NCBI GenBank assembly: GCA_910583945.1
Contig: CAJTYF010000007.1
Location: 1 to 53,568 of the forward strand
DNA: 53,568 nucleotides
DNA from: an uncultured Bacilli bacterium
Lineage (GTDB): Bacteria; Bacillota_I; Bacilli_A; RF39; UBA660
Reading direction: 5' to 3'
Positions 7,416-16,318 of the stretch are shown here, piece after piece (position 1 is the stretch's first letter; every line of letters starts with the position of its first letter). The notes beneath the pieces were generated by a model, which ran no database searches, was not told where the DNA came from, and saw only the letters and a program-made list of their open reading frames with translations. The translations under genes and the position numbers were made by a program.

Positions 7416-8444
7416 CTAGTTCTCTATCCCTTCATTTTTCATTTCTACTAAAAATTTATCAAAATCAGATTCAAATAATTTATCTTGTATAATTCTATAC
7501 TTTTCAAATTCTGATAACGCAAAACTCTCTGCAACTTTATGCGTTACTTTACCAGGATTATCCAAAACTTCTCTGTTATTAAATTGTAAAAATACATCTA
7601 GTCTTTTTTTCCAATCTTCCATAGTCATTGGAATATGTCTTTCGGCTTGATCTTCTGCATAATCCAAGTACATTGTAACTATTCTTTCTAACGATTTAAG
7701 TTCTTCTTTGGTTAAATAATTTTTAGCAACTACAACATCAGTTGCCATTATTTTACCATTTGGAGAATTTTTCCAAGTAGTAAGTCCCATATGTTCCTTT
7801 TCATAATTTGCTCTTTTTACTATAACTTCTGCAGCGGTATTGCCATGTGTTGCAAAATGCATTTTGTTTTGTACTGTTTTAAAAAATTCTTTAGTTACTG
7901 GTGAATTTCTGTTATAATCCAAACTTGTAGCATAAATGTCAGTTATTTTTTGATAAAAATTTCTTTCACTTATTCTAATTTCTCTTATTTCTTGAAGTAA
8001 TTCATCAAAGTAATTTTCATTCAAGAATGTTCCATTTTTAAGTCTTTCTTTATCTAAAACATACCCTTTAACAGAATATTGTTTTAATATATTAATAGCC
8101 CATAACCTAAATTCGATAGCTCTATTACTATTAATTTTAAAACCAACTGCAATTATTGCATCTAAATTATAGTATTTAGTATTTCTCCTTACTTCTTTTC
8201 TTCCTTCATTTTGAACTGTCAAGAAATCCTTGACAGTTTCTTTTTCTATTAATTCATTATTATAAAAAATGTTTTTAAGATGTAAACTAACATTTTGTTT
8301 TGTTGTACCAAAAAGTTCAGCTATTAATTTTTGACTAAGCCATACCGATTTGTCATCAACAATTACTTCAATTGTTTTTTCCCTGTTTTGATTTGTAAAA
8401 ATTAAAAATTCTGCTGTTGAATTTCTTATTTGTAAAGTTTCCAT
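7416..8444 (-). CDS. RhuM family protein
   Basis: 342 residues with the RhuM layout: an N-terminal IEVIVDDKSVWLSQKLIAEL, a winged-helix-like FGTTKQNVSLHLKNI, KYYNLDAIIAVGFKINSNRA, FRLWAINILKQYSVKGYVLDKERL, and the C-terminal QNKMHFATHGNTAAEVI and TATDVVVAKNYL-like region. RhuM proteins are named from a Salmonella pathogenicity island gene; they are common in mobile elements, often near restriction or Fic genes, and their biochemical role is not settled. A perfect binding site (AGGAGGT, six bases) precedes the ATG. It is the first gene of a two-gene set with the queuosine-salvage gene. Confidence 0.85.
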   Translation of the reverse strand: METLQIRNSTAEFLIFTNQNREKTIEVIVDDKSVWLSQKLIAELFGTTKQNVSLHLKNIFYNNELIEKETVKDFLTVQNEGRKEVRRNTKYYNLDAIIAVGFKINSNRAIEFRLWAINILKQYSVKGYVLDKERLKNGTFLNENYFDELLQEIREIRISERNFYQKITDIYATSLDYNRNSPVTKEFFKTVQNKMHFATHGNTAAEVIVKRANYEKEHMGLTTWKNSPNGKIMATDVVVAKNYLTKEELKSLERIVTMYLDYAEDQAERHIPMTMEDWKKRLDVFLQFNNREVLDNPGKVTHKVAESFALSEFEKYRIIQDKLFESDFDKFLVEMKNEGIEN

Positions 8445-8458
8445 TAGTTTACCTCCTG

Positions 8459-8775
8459 AAAGTTTTTTACTATAAACTTCCTAACTAAATTATAACTTAA
8501 ATTATGTATAATAACTATAGTTTTACGAAAAAAGTTAAAATGTTTCTAACAACAGGATATGGGAATGCACCACGAAATTTTAAAACAGTTATAAAATAAG
8601 AGTTTGAAGAAGATGTAGTTACACCACCAATCATTTTTGCACTTGCAAAAATAACCCTTTTACTATATTTTAGGGTTCCAATTTCAAAATAATTGCTATT
8701 TCAGTTAGAGTTTATAAGGTTTTTATGCAAACCTTATTTGTAATTCAATTATAAATTACTCACCATTTTTTGACA
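8459..8775. other. intergenic stretch with promoter, hairpins and a possible coding relic
   Basis: On the minus strand a TATAAT (8493-8488 area, AAGTTATAATTTAG) lies about 45 bases before the rhuM start. On the plus strand 8541-8663 reads MFLTTGYGNAPRNFKTVIK, stop, then EFEEDVVTPPIIFALAK, which looks like eroded coding sequence but matches nothing I know. Two inverted repeats follow: AACCCT/AGGGTT (about 8649-8674) and ATAAGGTTT/AAACCTTAT (about 8717-8741). No intact gene is visible. Confidence 0.3.
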
Positions 8776-8803
8776 AGAAAAAAGATAAATACAAATTTAT
8801 CTA
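8775..8803 (-). terminator. terminator of the rhomboid gene
   Basis: Minus strand AGATAAA-tttgta-TTTATCT followed by TTTTTTC, overlapping the rhomboid stop region. Confidence 0.6.
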
Positions 8804-9936
8804 AACAAAATAAAAACTAAAAATAAAGCATAAATAAAAGTGACAATCCATCCATTTATTTGATCCTTTTGAGTAGATTTACCTTTAATACCAAGAGCCA
8901 TAGTAATAAAATAACCACCTATTAACCCTCCAATGTGTGCTGCATTATCAATTCCTGAAAAAGCAAAACCAAAAAATAAATTTAATAAAATAACAGGGAT
9001 AATTTGGGTTCTCATCGTATTACCCAAATAAACACGAAAATGATAACCAAAATAAAGTAAGCTACCAAGCAATCCAAAAATAGCTCCACTCGCCCCAACA
9101 GACAAAGAAGTCTGACAAACACAAGACATTAAGCTTCCAGTGATAGCACTAACTAAATAAACACCTAAATACTTTCCTCTTCCTAAAAAAGTTTCCAGTT
9201 GAGTTCCAATAACATATAAAGAATACATATTGACAAGTAGATGTAACAAATTACCATGTAAGAAAGTTCCAGTAACCAGACGCCAAACTTCTCCATTTCT
9301 AATTGCAAACGAAGAAACAGCCCCTAAATCATAAAGCGTTTGTCCATCCATCGCACCATGACTAAAAATATACGAAAGCATAAAAAGAATGGTACTAATC
9401 GCCATTAAAACAGGTGTGATAACAATTTTCTTAGGTTTGAACGTTGACTCATAAATCTTATTATTTTTTTGCGTTTTAGCATTAATGCCTTCGGTAACAT
9501 TTAAAATCAAATCAATACCTTGTGAATCCTTTAACAGCTTATCTTCAATACCTGGAAAAAAGGGTCTTATCTTTTTTGTTTCTTTATCACTCACATCTTT
9601 TAAGAAGATAGATTTAATATATTTATCATCAGATAACTTCACATCATCGTTAACATCCAAAAAAATATTAAGAGTGTTCATTGAAAAAGAAAAAGTTTTT
9701 CTTTTAATTTGATGCATCACATTTCTAATTTTATATATATCCGTCATAAACTGTTCGTTATTATAAATATAATTTGAATTAATTCGTACAATTTTATATT
9801 TAGCATCGCTATTTTCAAGCCATACCTCATCTTTTACTCCATTTACAATAATAGGAGTATAATTTTCTTCTGTTATAAAATAATGAACTAAACGCATAAC
9901 GATTTCATCTTTTTTAGTAATTGTAATTGTATTCAT
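8797..9936 (-). CDS. rhomboid family intramembrane serine protease
   Basis: 379 residues. The first 180 or so are a cytoplasmic domain of unknown type; the rest is a rhomboid core of six or seven membrane segments. The catalytic Ser is in GASGAIFG (about residue 282) and the His in NAAHIGGLIGG (about 332); LVTGTFLHGNLLHLLVNMYS carries the conserved H-x-N region. It cleaves membrane proteins within the bilayer. The start used has AAGGAGGG before the ATG; an upstream in-frame extension to 10080 has no site and would overlap the divergent gene promoter. It is divergent from the small membrane protein gene at 9998. Confidence 0.9.
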   Translation of the reverse strand: MNTITITKKDEIVMRLVHYFITEENYTPIIVNGVKDEVWLENSDAKYKIVRINSNYIYNNEQFMTDIYKIRNVMHQIKRKTFSFSMNTLNIFLDVNDDVKLSDDKYIKSIFLKDVSDKETKKIRPFFPGIEDKLLKDSQGIDLILNVTEGINAKTQKNNKIYESTFKPKKIVITPVLMAISTILFMLSYIFSHGAMDGQTLYDLGAVSSFAIRNGEVWRLVTGTFLHGNLLHLLVNMYSLYVIGTQLETFLGRGKYLGVYLVSAITGSLMSCVCQTSLSVGASGAIFGLLGSLLYFGYHFRVYLGNTMRTQIIPVILLNLFFGFAFSGIDNAAHIGGLIGGYFITMALGIKGKSTQKDQINGWIVTFIYALFLVFILFR

Positions 9937-9997
9937 TACGCCCTCCTTGTAATAATATTTTAGTATAAAACGTATATTTAGTAAAGAGGTGAGCACT

Positions 9998-10330
9998 ATG
10001 CTTAGACTTATCTTTACTTTATTTTTTTTAGCAAGCCATATTTTACTCTTTTTTCCATTAAAAAAAATAATCCAGTCCAATAAAATAGATAATGATTTGT
10101 TATTTATCTATCTAAGCAATCTCATTCTTTTAATAAGTCTCATCTACTTTTATTACTTTGCTAAAAGCCTCATGTTTTCCTTTTATATTTCATTTTTTTT
10201 AATGACCTTCTCTTATTTACTCATTTATCACCTAAAAAATATTTTAAGTAAATATCAAATTTATAGTCTGCCCTATTTTTTTGCTTGTGTTTACATTTTC
10301 TCTAAAATTTTAATGCTTTTTTTATTTTAA
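9998..10330 (+). CDS. small polytopic membrane protein, unknown
   Basis: 110 residues with four hydrophobic segments (starting MLRLIFTLFFLASHILLFF) and short polar loops with a KKIIQSNKIDND stretch. AGAGGTG stands before the ATG at a good distance; the GTG at 9989 lies inside that site. The stop region overlaps the end of the convergent pseudouridine synthase gene by nine bases. No family is recognised. Confidence 0.55.
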   Translation: MLRLIFTLFFLASHILLFFPLKKIIQSNKIDNDLLFIYLSNLILLISLIYFYYFAKSLMFSFYISFFLMTFSYLLIYHLKNILSKYQIYSLPYFFACVYIFSKILMLFLF

Positions 10331-11209
10331 TTTTTCAAGATACGTTTGAAAATAATCTGGAAGTGGTGCTTCAAAATGCATTTTTTCTTGGGTAATAGGA
10401 TGAATAAAATCAATCGTTCTTGAATGAAGGAACTGACCATAATCTTTTAATACTTGGTGACCATAAACGGGATCATTAAAAACAGAATAACCAATATAAT
10501 GCATATGAACCCTTATTTGATGGGTTCGTCCTGTTTCCAAATTTAAAGAAACCAATGTGCTATTTTCAAAGCGTTGAAGTACTTTTAAATACGTAATAGC
10601 TTGTTTAGAATGCTTACTCGTCACAGCCATTTTTTTTCGATCTTTTTCATCTCGTCCAATAGGAGCATCAATTTTAGCTTGAGCATGGGGAAAAACGCCA
10701 TTTAAAAGTGCTATATACTCTCTTTTCACTTCATGCCTAGTAAAACAATCACTTAAGATTTGATGAGCTTGGTTTGACTTAGCAACCAACATAACGCCAG
10801 AAGTATCTTTATCCAAACGATGCACAATACCAGGTCTTTCCTCCCCATTCACATCACTTAAAGAATTTGTATAATATAATAAGCCATTTGCTAAGGTATT
10901 GGAAGGATTTCCATTTCCAGGATGAACCACTAACCCACTCGGTTTATTAATAACCATAATATCCTGATCTTCATAAAGAATGTCAAGGGACATAGAAACA
11001 GGTTCTAAATGACTTTCTTCTTTTAATTCTTGAACAATTTCAATCTCATCTTCTAATTTTACTTTATAACTTGGTTTAACAACTTGATGATTTATTAATA
11101 TATAGCCCAAATCAAGCATTTTATTAATCGTACTTCTTGAATACGTTACTTCATCCACTAAATAACGATCGATTCGCTCCCCTTCACGATTCTTTACTAC
11201 AATTTTCAC
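10322..11209 (-). CDS. RluD-type 23S rRNA pseudouridine synthase
   Basis: S4 RNA-binding domain at residues 1-65 (RIDRYLVDEVTYSRSTINKML), then an RsuA/RluA catalytic domain with HRLDKDTSGVMLVAK, whose Asp (about residue 133) is the nucleophile, and ETGRTHQIRVHM. It isomerises uridines in large-subunit rRNA. 295 residues is normal. Start GTG with AAAGGAG upstream, inside lspA; the two genes overlap by 26 bases, the same lspA-rluD-like (ylyB) pair as in Bacillus. Confidence 0.93.
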   Translation of the reverse strand: MKIVVKNREGERIDRYLVDEVTYSRSTINKMLDLGYILINHQVVKPSYKVKLEDEIEIVQELKEESHLEPVSMSLDILYEDQDIMVINKPSGLVVHPGNGNPSNTLANGLLYYTNSLSDVNGEERPGIVHRLDKDTSGVMLVAKSNQAHQILSDCFTRHEVKREYIALLNGVFPHAQAKIDAPIGRDEKDRKKMAVTSKHSKQAITYLKVLQRFENSTLVSLNLETGRTHQIRVHMHYIGYSVFNDPVYGHQVLKDYGQFLHSRTIDFIHPITQEKMHFEAPLPDYFQTYLEKLK

Positions 11210-11657
11210 GTTTATCTTCTCCTTTAAAAATAGCTATAATAAGTAAAAATACACCTATAACAATAAAAACATCCGCCAGGTTAAAAACAGGATAATTATA
11301 ATGAAACAATTTAAATGATAAAAAATCTCGAACGTAACCAATAAATAGGCGATCAATCAAGTTTCCACAAATCCCACCAAACAATAAACCAAACGCAATA
11401 GTATTACGTGTATTGAGTTTAAAACTATACAAATAGCGAAATAAAACAACTAAAGCAATAAAACTTACAAAAATTAAAAACTCAACGCGATAATTAAAGA
11501 TATTCCATGCCGCACCATAATTTTCTAAATAATGTAAAGAAAAAAAATTAGGAAGAATAACCAAACTTTCAAAATTTAAAAAAACACTCACAATTATTTT
11601 AGAAATTTGATCCAAAAATAAAGAAATAACGGCTACAATAAATATTTTTCTATTCAT
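11184..11657 (-). CDS. lspA: lipoprotein signal peptidase (signal peptidase II)
   Basis: 157 residues with four membrane segments. The aspartyl protease motifs are NYGAAWNIF, GGICGNLIDRL (first Asp) and FNLADVFIVIGV (second Asp). It removes the signal peptide from prolipoproteins after lipid attachment; two lipoproteins with clear lipoboxes are in this window (26070 and 27746). It ends with TGA and overlaps the pseudouridine synthase gene. A GGGAG site precedes the ATG. Confidence 0.95.
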   Translation of the reverse strand: MNRKIFIVAVISLFLDQISKIIVSVFLNFESLVILPNFFSLHYLENYGAAWNIFNYRVEFLIFVSFIALVVLFRYLYSFKLNTRNTIAFGLLFGGICGNLIDRLFIGYVRDFLSFKLFHYNYPVFNLADVFIVIGVFLLIIAIFKGEDKRENCSKES

Positions 11658-11692
11658 ATAAAAAAGCTCCCTAAACCATTATACTCGATTCT

Positions 11693-11914
11693 TTAAATTT
11701 CAACAAGTATCACGTCTTCTCCAATTTTTTTAATTTGTTTCATACTGACACTTAATTCTTCTTTAGCACTAAAAAAACGAAAAAATCTTTTAGGTTCTAC
11801 AACAAAATATTTTATGACACCTTCAGGTTCAAGTTCAATATCTGTAATTCTTCCAAGTCTTCTTCCGTCAAATAAACTAATCACATCTTTCATTTGTAAA
11901 TCAGAAACACGCAT
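11693..11914 (-). CDS. YlmC/YmxH family PRC-barrel protein
   Basis: 73 residues, MRVSDLQMKDVISLFDGRRLG then ITDIELEPEGVIKYFVV, the typical PRC-barrel of the YlmC/YmxH sporulation-associated family found in spore-forming Firmicutes. The exact role is unknown. The ATG used has AAGGTGG at a good distance; the GTG three codons earlier overlaps that site. It stands between a surface protein gene and lspA on the same strand. Confidence 0.85.
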   Translation of the reverse strand: MRVSDLQMKDVISLFDGRRLGRITDIELEPEGVIKYFVVEPKRFFRFFSAKEELSVSMKQIKKIGEDVILVEI

Positions 11915-11943
11915 TAAAACCACCTTTATAAATCATATGAAAA

Positions 11944-11975
11944 AAATAAAAAAATATCTATTTTTCAAGATATTT
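11944..11975 (-). terminator. terminator after the Fn3-like surface protein gene
   Basis: Minus strand AATATCT-tgaaaaat-AGATATT followed by TTTTTATT, directly after the stop of the 11976 gene. Confidence 0.6.
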
Positions 11976-12872
11976 TCATTCAGTAGGCGTTTCTGTCAAA
12001 CCAGATTCTTCTAAAGTTTTTGCTGAACCACTTTTACATTCAAGGATTTCATTATTTTTATTAATACAAACTTGATAATAATAGGTAGTATTTGGTAGTA
12101 AATTTTCTAAAACCCATTCATTATTTGTTTGATTTAAACAACTTTGATCATAAATTCCAGAAACTTGTCCATAGTGACAAACAACATCTAATTCATTTCC
12201 ACTCACTTGATAATTTAACTTGATTGAATTAGGTGTTGTTTCTTGAACACTTAAGGAATCAAAACTATAATCTTTTTTGCTTAAAGCTCCTGTAACGGTT
12301 ACTTTACTAATAAAAGTTTTATTCATGACATCATCAGCTAAAGTAACATCTTGTCCCATCCAGAGCTTAATAGCATAACGAGTACTTTGTTTTGCTCCTA
12401 AAGTTCCTTTTGCAAATTCATACTTTTCCGCCACAGTGTAATGATCTTGATATTCATCAGTATAATAACTTTCCTTTGCAACAAGGTAAGTATTTAATTT
12501 CTTATGTGATTCATTATTAACTTCAAACTCAATAAATTCACTTGATAAGCGATTTTCAGCATCCATCACTTCTAAATTAACATTATAATCCACTACAGTA
12601 TTACATGTATTCTCAAGAGTAAAAGTGTAAGGTTCTAATAAACTCGCTTCTTCATCGGTTATAGGATAAGCATTATCTAAACGAATAGTATGACTTTCAT
12701 TAATTATATTAAGTTTTAAACAATCACTCGTAATTTGATTAACACTTTTTTGAGAAACATTGGTTGCCCAATAAGCATAACTGACACCTATCACCATTAC
12801 TAAAAGACATAGACCACTCACACCAATAATTAATTTTTTCTCCATACTCATTTTCTTTTCTTTTTCTTGCAT
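11976..12872 (-). CDS. membrane-anchored surface protein with Fn3-like C-terminus
   Basis: 298 residues. A short Lys/Glu tail, then one membrane segment ending GVSYAYWATN, an arrangement seen in TasA/camelysin-like exported proteins. Residues about 40-200 are a beta-rich extracellular domain with two Cys (SDCLKL, ENTCNT) that may pair. Residues about 205-290 look like fibronectin type III (PNSIKLNYQVSG ... LLPNTTYYYQVCINKN). The ATG used has AGGAG seven bases upstream; the ORF could be extended five codons to a GTG that overlaps this site. Probably displayed on the cell surface; ligand unknown. Confidence 0.7.
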   Translation of the reverse strand: MQEKEKKMSMEKKLIIGVSGLCLLVMVIGVSYAYWATNVSQKSVNQITSDCLKLNIINESHTIRLDNAYPITDEEASLLEPYTFTLENTCNTVVDYNVNLEVMDAENRLSSEFIEFEVNNESHKKLNTYLVAKESYYTDEYQDHYTVAEKYEFAKGTLGAKQSTRYAIKLWMGQDVTLADDVMNKTFISKVTVTGALSKKDYSFDSLSVQETTPNSIKLNYQVSGNELDVVCHYGQVSGIYDQSCLNQTNNEWVLENLLPNTTYYYQVCINKNNEILECKSGSAKTLEESGLTETPTE

Positions 12873-12994
12873 AAAAGCACTCCTCACTTTTAATAGTTCC
12901 TTATTTTGACTAACCTATTTTATTTATAAGGCTCTACCATTTCAACAATTATAGCAAACATAAACTGTTTCCACAATAGAGGACTACATGTTTT

Positions 12995-13453
12995 TTATTT
13001 ATCAGTCGTTCCAAATCCACCTGTGCGGACACCTTCAGCCTGATCTTCGTCAACTATTAAAAACTTTTGAAAAATCACTTGACCAATACAATCCCCTTTT
13101 TTTATTTCTAAATCATGATCTAAAATATTATAATATTGAAAATAAAAGTGTCCGTCATTCGTTTCATTGCCATAATAATCCGCATCAACTATCCCTATAC
13201 CATTACTCATAACAAGTCCTTTTTTAGGTCCACTACTTCGATTAACAAGCATATAATATTCATCCTTACCACAGTAAGCCTTGAGTCCTGTTGGAATAAG
13301 TGTAGGTTTCCCTCCCAATTGAAAGGGTGGAATGATTATATCTTCTGCAGCTTCAACATCATACCCCGCACTATTTTTTGTCTTTCTAACCGGTAAATGG
13401 ATATCTTTATCTTCCCATCCTTTAGCAACTTCAAATCCTCTTTGTCTTAGCAT
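12995..13453 (-). CDS. dut: dUTP diphosphatase (trimeric type)
   Basis: 152 residues with the dUTPase motifs in order: SAGYDVEAAED (1), VNRSSGPKKG (2), NGIGIVDADYYGN (3), GDCIGQVIFQKF (4) and RTGGFGTT (5), the last covering the active site. It hydrolyses dUTP to dUMP and pyrophosphate. The start overlaps the end of nrdG by seven bases, so dUTP removal is coupled to dNTP production in one nrdD-nrdG-dut transcript. Confidence 0.95.
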   Translation of the reverse strand: MLRQRGFEVAKGWEDKDIHLPVRKTKNSAGYDVEAAEDIIIPPFQLGGKPTLIPTGLKAYCGKDEYYMLVNRSSGPKKGLVMSNGIGIVDADYYGNETNDGHFYFQYYNILDHDLEIKKGDCIGQVIFQKFLIVDEDQAEGVRTGGFGTTDK

Positions 13454-14022
13454 CTACAAGCACATCCTTCCATATTTTCTTCTTCATGATTATTAACTAA
13501 ATCTGAATTATCAATATACAAAACAATTTCACCACTATCTAAACTCTTTGGTACATCAATAATTCTTTGATTACTACTTCCGACATATCTAATTTTTTCA
13601 CTCGCGAGTTTCAAAACAAATCTTCCTTCTAATAAAACATCAAGATGCATTAAAATATCTTTTAAATATTCATCCGTTTTCATTTGTTCCATTAACTCTT
13701 CCCATGTATAACCAGTATAAGACCAAATCGTTTTAGTGGGATACAATTTTTTTACGTTTGTGACTAAATCACGTATCGTTTTTCTAGATTTTGGAAACAA
13801 TGGATCTCCCCCTGATAAAGTTAAACCGTTACACCAATCCGCCTCAAGTTCATGGTAAATTTCCTGAATCGCTTCATCATCAAAAGGTAATCCATCATTT
13901 TCGTCCCAAGTTAATGCATTTTGACAAGCTGGACAATGATGCAAACACCCACTTGTCCATAGCACAACTCTTAAGCCTTCACCATTTAACATATCTGCTT
14001 TTGTAATATTATGATAGCGCAT
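13447..14022 (-). CDS. nrdG: anaerobic ribonucleotide reductase activating protein
   Basis: 191 residues, radical SAM enzyme. The 4Fe-4S site is C-x3-C-x2-C in SGCLHHCPACQN, followed by LTLSGGDPLFP-like (GLTLSGGDPLF). It makes the glycyl radical on NrdD using S-adenosylmethionine. A perfect AGGAGG precedes the ATG and the gene begins ten bases after nrdD. The C-terminus ends EGCACRC, three clustered Cys that are not part of the usual core. Confidence 0.96.
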   Translation of the reverse strand: MRYHNITKADMLNGEGLRVVLWTSGCLHHCPACQNALTWDENDGLPFDDEAIQEIYHELEADWCNGLTLSGGDPLFPKSRKTIRDLVTNVKKLYPTKTIWSYTGYTWEELMEQMKTDEYLKDILMHLDVLLEGRFVLKLASEKIRYVGSSNQRIIDVPKSLDSGEIVLYIDNSDLVNNHEEENMEGCACRC

Positions 14023-14031
14023 AAAAACCTC

Positions 14032-16188
14032 CTACATACTCTTTCTTTCAGATATTTCAATCATTTTCGCCTTATTAAGTCTGGTATCCCCATGAACTCT
14101 AGAATAAGACAAATACCCATTCATTCTGTCAATCTTCGTTAAATCAGAACTTCCACATTTAGGACACGTATCCATTTCTAACTCTTCATGTCCACAATTA
14201 TTGCAATAAGATAAAGATAAATTAACACCTTCATAGAAGCCCTTTTCCATCGCTCTTTCGACATATGTAATCATTGCCTCTTTATTATAATTTAAATTAT
14301 ACCTCACATATTGGATTCTTCCCCCACGGAATAAATCCCAAAATCTTCCTTCTAAATCTTGTTTTTCAATGCCATTAATGTCTTCCCAAACGCCACAATG
14401 GAAACTATTGCTTACATATTCCCTTGAAGATACTCCTTCAATGACACCATATTTCTTTCTAAATTGTTCAACTTGTAAGCCACACAAATTTTCTGCGGGT
14501 GTACCATAAATCGCATAGATAATTTTATCTTCTTTTTTATACTCATTAATTTTACAATTAATATACTTCATAACCTCTAGGGCAAATTCACCATCTTCCA
14601 CTAAAGATTTACCATTATAAAGCACTTGTAACTCATTTAATGCTGTAATGCCAAATGAAGCCGTCGAAGACTTTAAAAGGGGTTCAATACAATCGGTTGG
14701 TTTTAAATTTCCGCCATAAAAACCACCTTCACAATAAGCAAGAGGATTGGTACTCGCTTTTTTCTTACTTAAATAATTATAAGTACGAATATGAATTTTA
14801 CGAATCATTTCTAAGTAGTAATCTAACACTTCGTAAAAATCTTTTTGTTCTTCACGAGCTTTGGCAAGAATCATGGGTAAATGTAGGGAAACTGCCCCAA
14901 TATTAAATCTTCCAATAAAGACCGGTTTATCGTCTTTATCAGCGGGTTCCATGCCCCCTCTTTCAAAATATAATCCTAAGAAAGCACGACATCCCATTGG
15001 ACTAATCACACGTCCATATTTTTTATAGACATCTGGAACATAGCCTTCTCCTGTTAAAGATAAGTAGTCAGGATACATTGTTTTCGCACTACAATCAATC
15101 GCTTCTAAGAAATTATCTCTCAAGTCTTTTCCTTCACCATGTAAATTCTTATCGTATAAGAAAACTAATTTAGGAAATAAAGTCGGTTTCTTACGCCCCT
15201 CTTTCCCTTGTCCTTTTTTATGCGTTTGTAAAATAATTCTAGACACCATTTTTCCGAACCTTGTGGTATCAATACCAAACGTAAACGTCACAAAAGGATA
15301 ATCCCCTCTTGAAGAACCGACACTATTTAATTTATATTCAATTCCTTGATACCCTTGTTCACATTCTCTTTCCACTTTTTTAAGAGCATATGCACTTGCT
15401 CCTTCACTATCCGCATCGTCACCTTTAATATCTAAGTACTCTTGATAATATTTCTTATAACTTTTTTCAGCATAAGGAGCTAAAATCGTATCGACTTCGG
15501 GAACGGTAAACCCACCATATTGCATTGCTGCAGTATTAATAATGACGTCTCCCATTACATCAAACGCGGTATCTAAAGTCTTTGGCTCATTATACCAAAG
15601 ATTACCCATTTCGAAGCCCCCACGCATAACATTCCCCACATCACACAAACAACAATTCATGGTATCTCTTCTGGCACTCATATCATGAACATAAATGTAC
15701 CCATCTTCACAAGCCTCTACTTCGCTCGTCGTCAAGAAAAATTTTTTATACAACTCTTTATTTAAAGAACCATACACCAAACTTCTTTGAGTAGACACTA
15801 AAGCACTATCGGTATTCGAATTTTCTTTATCACCAATATAATTAATCGCTTGTGCTTTTTTATAAACTTTATCTAAAATATGCACAAATTCTTTTTTATA
15901 ATTACGATACTCACGGTAACTCTTAGCCACCAACGGATTCACTTTTTCTAAAGCTGCCTCAACACAATTATGAATTTGTTGAACCTCAGGATTCGTCGTT
16001 TGAGTTTCCAAAAATTCTAAAACAATGGAAACCACTTCATCTTCAGCTTCTGGAGTTAACTCGACCATCACTCTTTCAGCACTTTTTCGAATCGCGATTT
16101 TAATCTTTTCCGCATCAAAATCCTGTTGATTTCCATTTCTTTTAATAATTTTAATCTTTTTTGCAAATTCTTTTTCTTTTTTATTCAT
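14032..16188 (-). CDS. nrdD: anaerobic ribonucleoside-triphosphate reductase (class III)
   Basis: 718 residues. An ATP-cone lies at residues about 10-100 (IKRNGNQQDFDAEKIKIAI), followed by the ten-stranded barrel. Near the C-terminus are two CxxC pairs for Zn (CNNCGHEELEMDTCPKCG) and the glycyl radical loop RMNGYLSYSRV (Gly at about 691). The enzyme reduces NTPs to dNTPs and works only without oxygen, indicating an anaerobe. A GGGAG site stands before the ATG. Upstream lies an extended -10 promoter and a 22-bp palindrome shared with the divergent Crp/Fnr-type regulator. Confidence 0.97.
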   Translation of the reverse strand: MNKKEKEFAKKIKIIKRNGNQQDFDAEKIKIAIRKSAERVMVELTPEAEDEVVSIVLEFLETQTTNPEVQQIHNCVEAALEKVNPLVAKSYREYRNYKKEFVHILDKVYKKAQAINYIGDKENSNTDSALVSTQRSLVYGSLNKELYKKFFLTTSEVEACEDGYIYVHDMSARRDTMNCCLCDVGNVMRGGFEMGNLWYNEPKTLDTAFDVMGDVIINTAAMQYGGFTVPEVDTILAPYAEKSYKKYYQEYLDIKGDDADSEGASAYALKKVERECEQGYQGIEYKLNSVGSSRGDYPFVTFTFGIDTTRFGKMVSRIILQTHKKGQGKEGRKKPTLFPKLVFLYDKNLHGEGKDLRDNFLEAIDCSAKTMYPDYLSLTGEGYVPDVYKKYGRVISPMGCRAFLGLYFERGGMEPADKDDKPVFIGRFNIGAVSLHLPMILAKAREEQKDFYEVLDYYLEMIRKIHIRTYNYLSKKKASTNPLAYCEGGFYGGNLKPTDCIEPLLKSSTASFGITALNELQVLYNGKSLVEDGEFALEVMKYINCKINEYKKEDKIIYAIYGTPAENLCGLQVEQFRKKYGVIEGVSSREYVSNSFHCGVWEDINGIEKQDLEGRFWDLFRGGRIQYVRYNLNYNKEAMITYVERAMEKGFYEGVNLSLSYCNNCGHEELEMDTCPKCGSSDLTKIDRMNGYLSYSRVHGDTRLNKAKMIEISERKSM

Positions 16189-16221
16189 TTAACTCTCCCA
16201 CTTCTATTTTCTATTTCATTC

Positions 16222-16230
16222 ATTTTAACA
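16222..16230 (-). promoter_or_regulatory. activator-type promoter of nrdD-nrdG-dut
   Basis: Minus strand TGTTAAAAT is an extended -10 (TAAAAT at 16227-16222), with no good -35. The predicted start at about 16215 puts the centre of the palindrome (16256/16257) at -41.5, the class II activator position of CRP/FNR proteins. Confidence 0.6.
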
Positions 16231-16245
16231 CTCTTTTTTAAATAT

Positions 16246-16267
16246 TTTTGTTGCAATTGCAACAAAA
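16246..16267. promoter_or_regulatory. 22-bp perfect palindrome, probable Crp/Fnr-type operator
   Basis: Left half TTTTGTTGCAA and right half TTGCAACAAAA are exact reverse complements. The core TTGCAATTGCAA resembles CRP/FNR-type half-site architecture without spacer. It lies between the divergent nrdD and Crp/Fnr-family gene, covers the -35 of the regulator (TTGCAA, 16257-16262) and sits at -41.5 for nrdD. Confidence 0.75.
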
Positions 16268-16285
16268 GAAAGTTTTTGCTAAAAT
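16257..16285 (+). promoter_or_regulatory. promoter of the Crp/Fnr-type regulator
   Basis: TTGCAA (16257-16262), 17-base spacer, TAAAAT (16280-16285). The -35 is the right half of the palindrome, so binding of the regulator should block its own transcription. Confidence 0.6.
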
Positions 16286-16318
16286 AATTTTAGAACAAAT
16301 TTGAAAGGGCTTGAAACT

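Noticed and set aside
8717..8741. Inverted repeat ATAAGGTTT/AAACCTTAT as a transposon end
   Set aside because: No transposase, no target duplication and no second copy in the window; probably a terminator-like hairpin.
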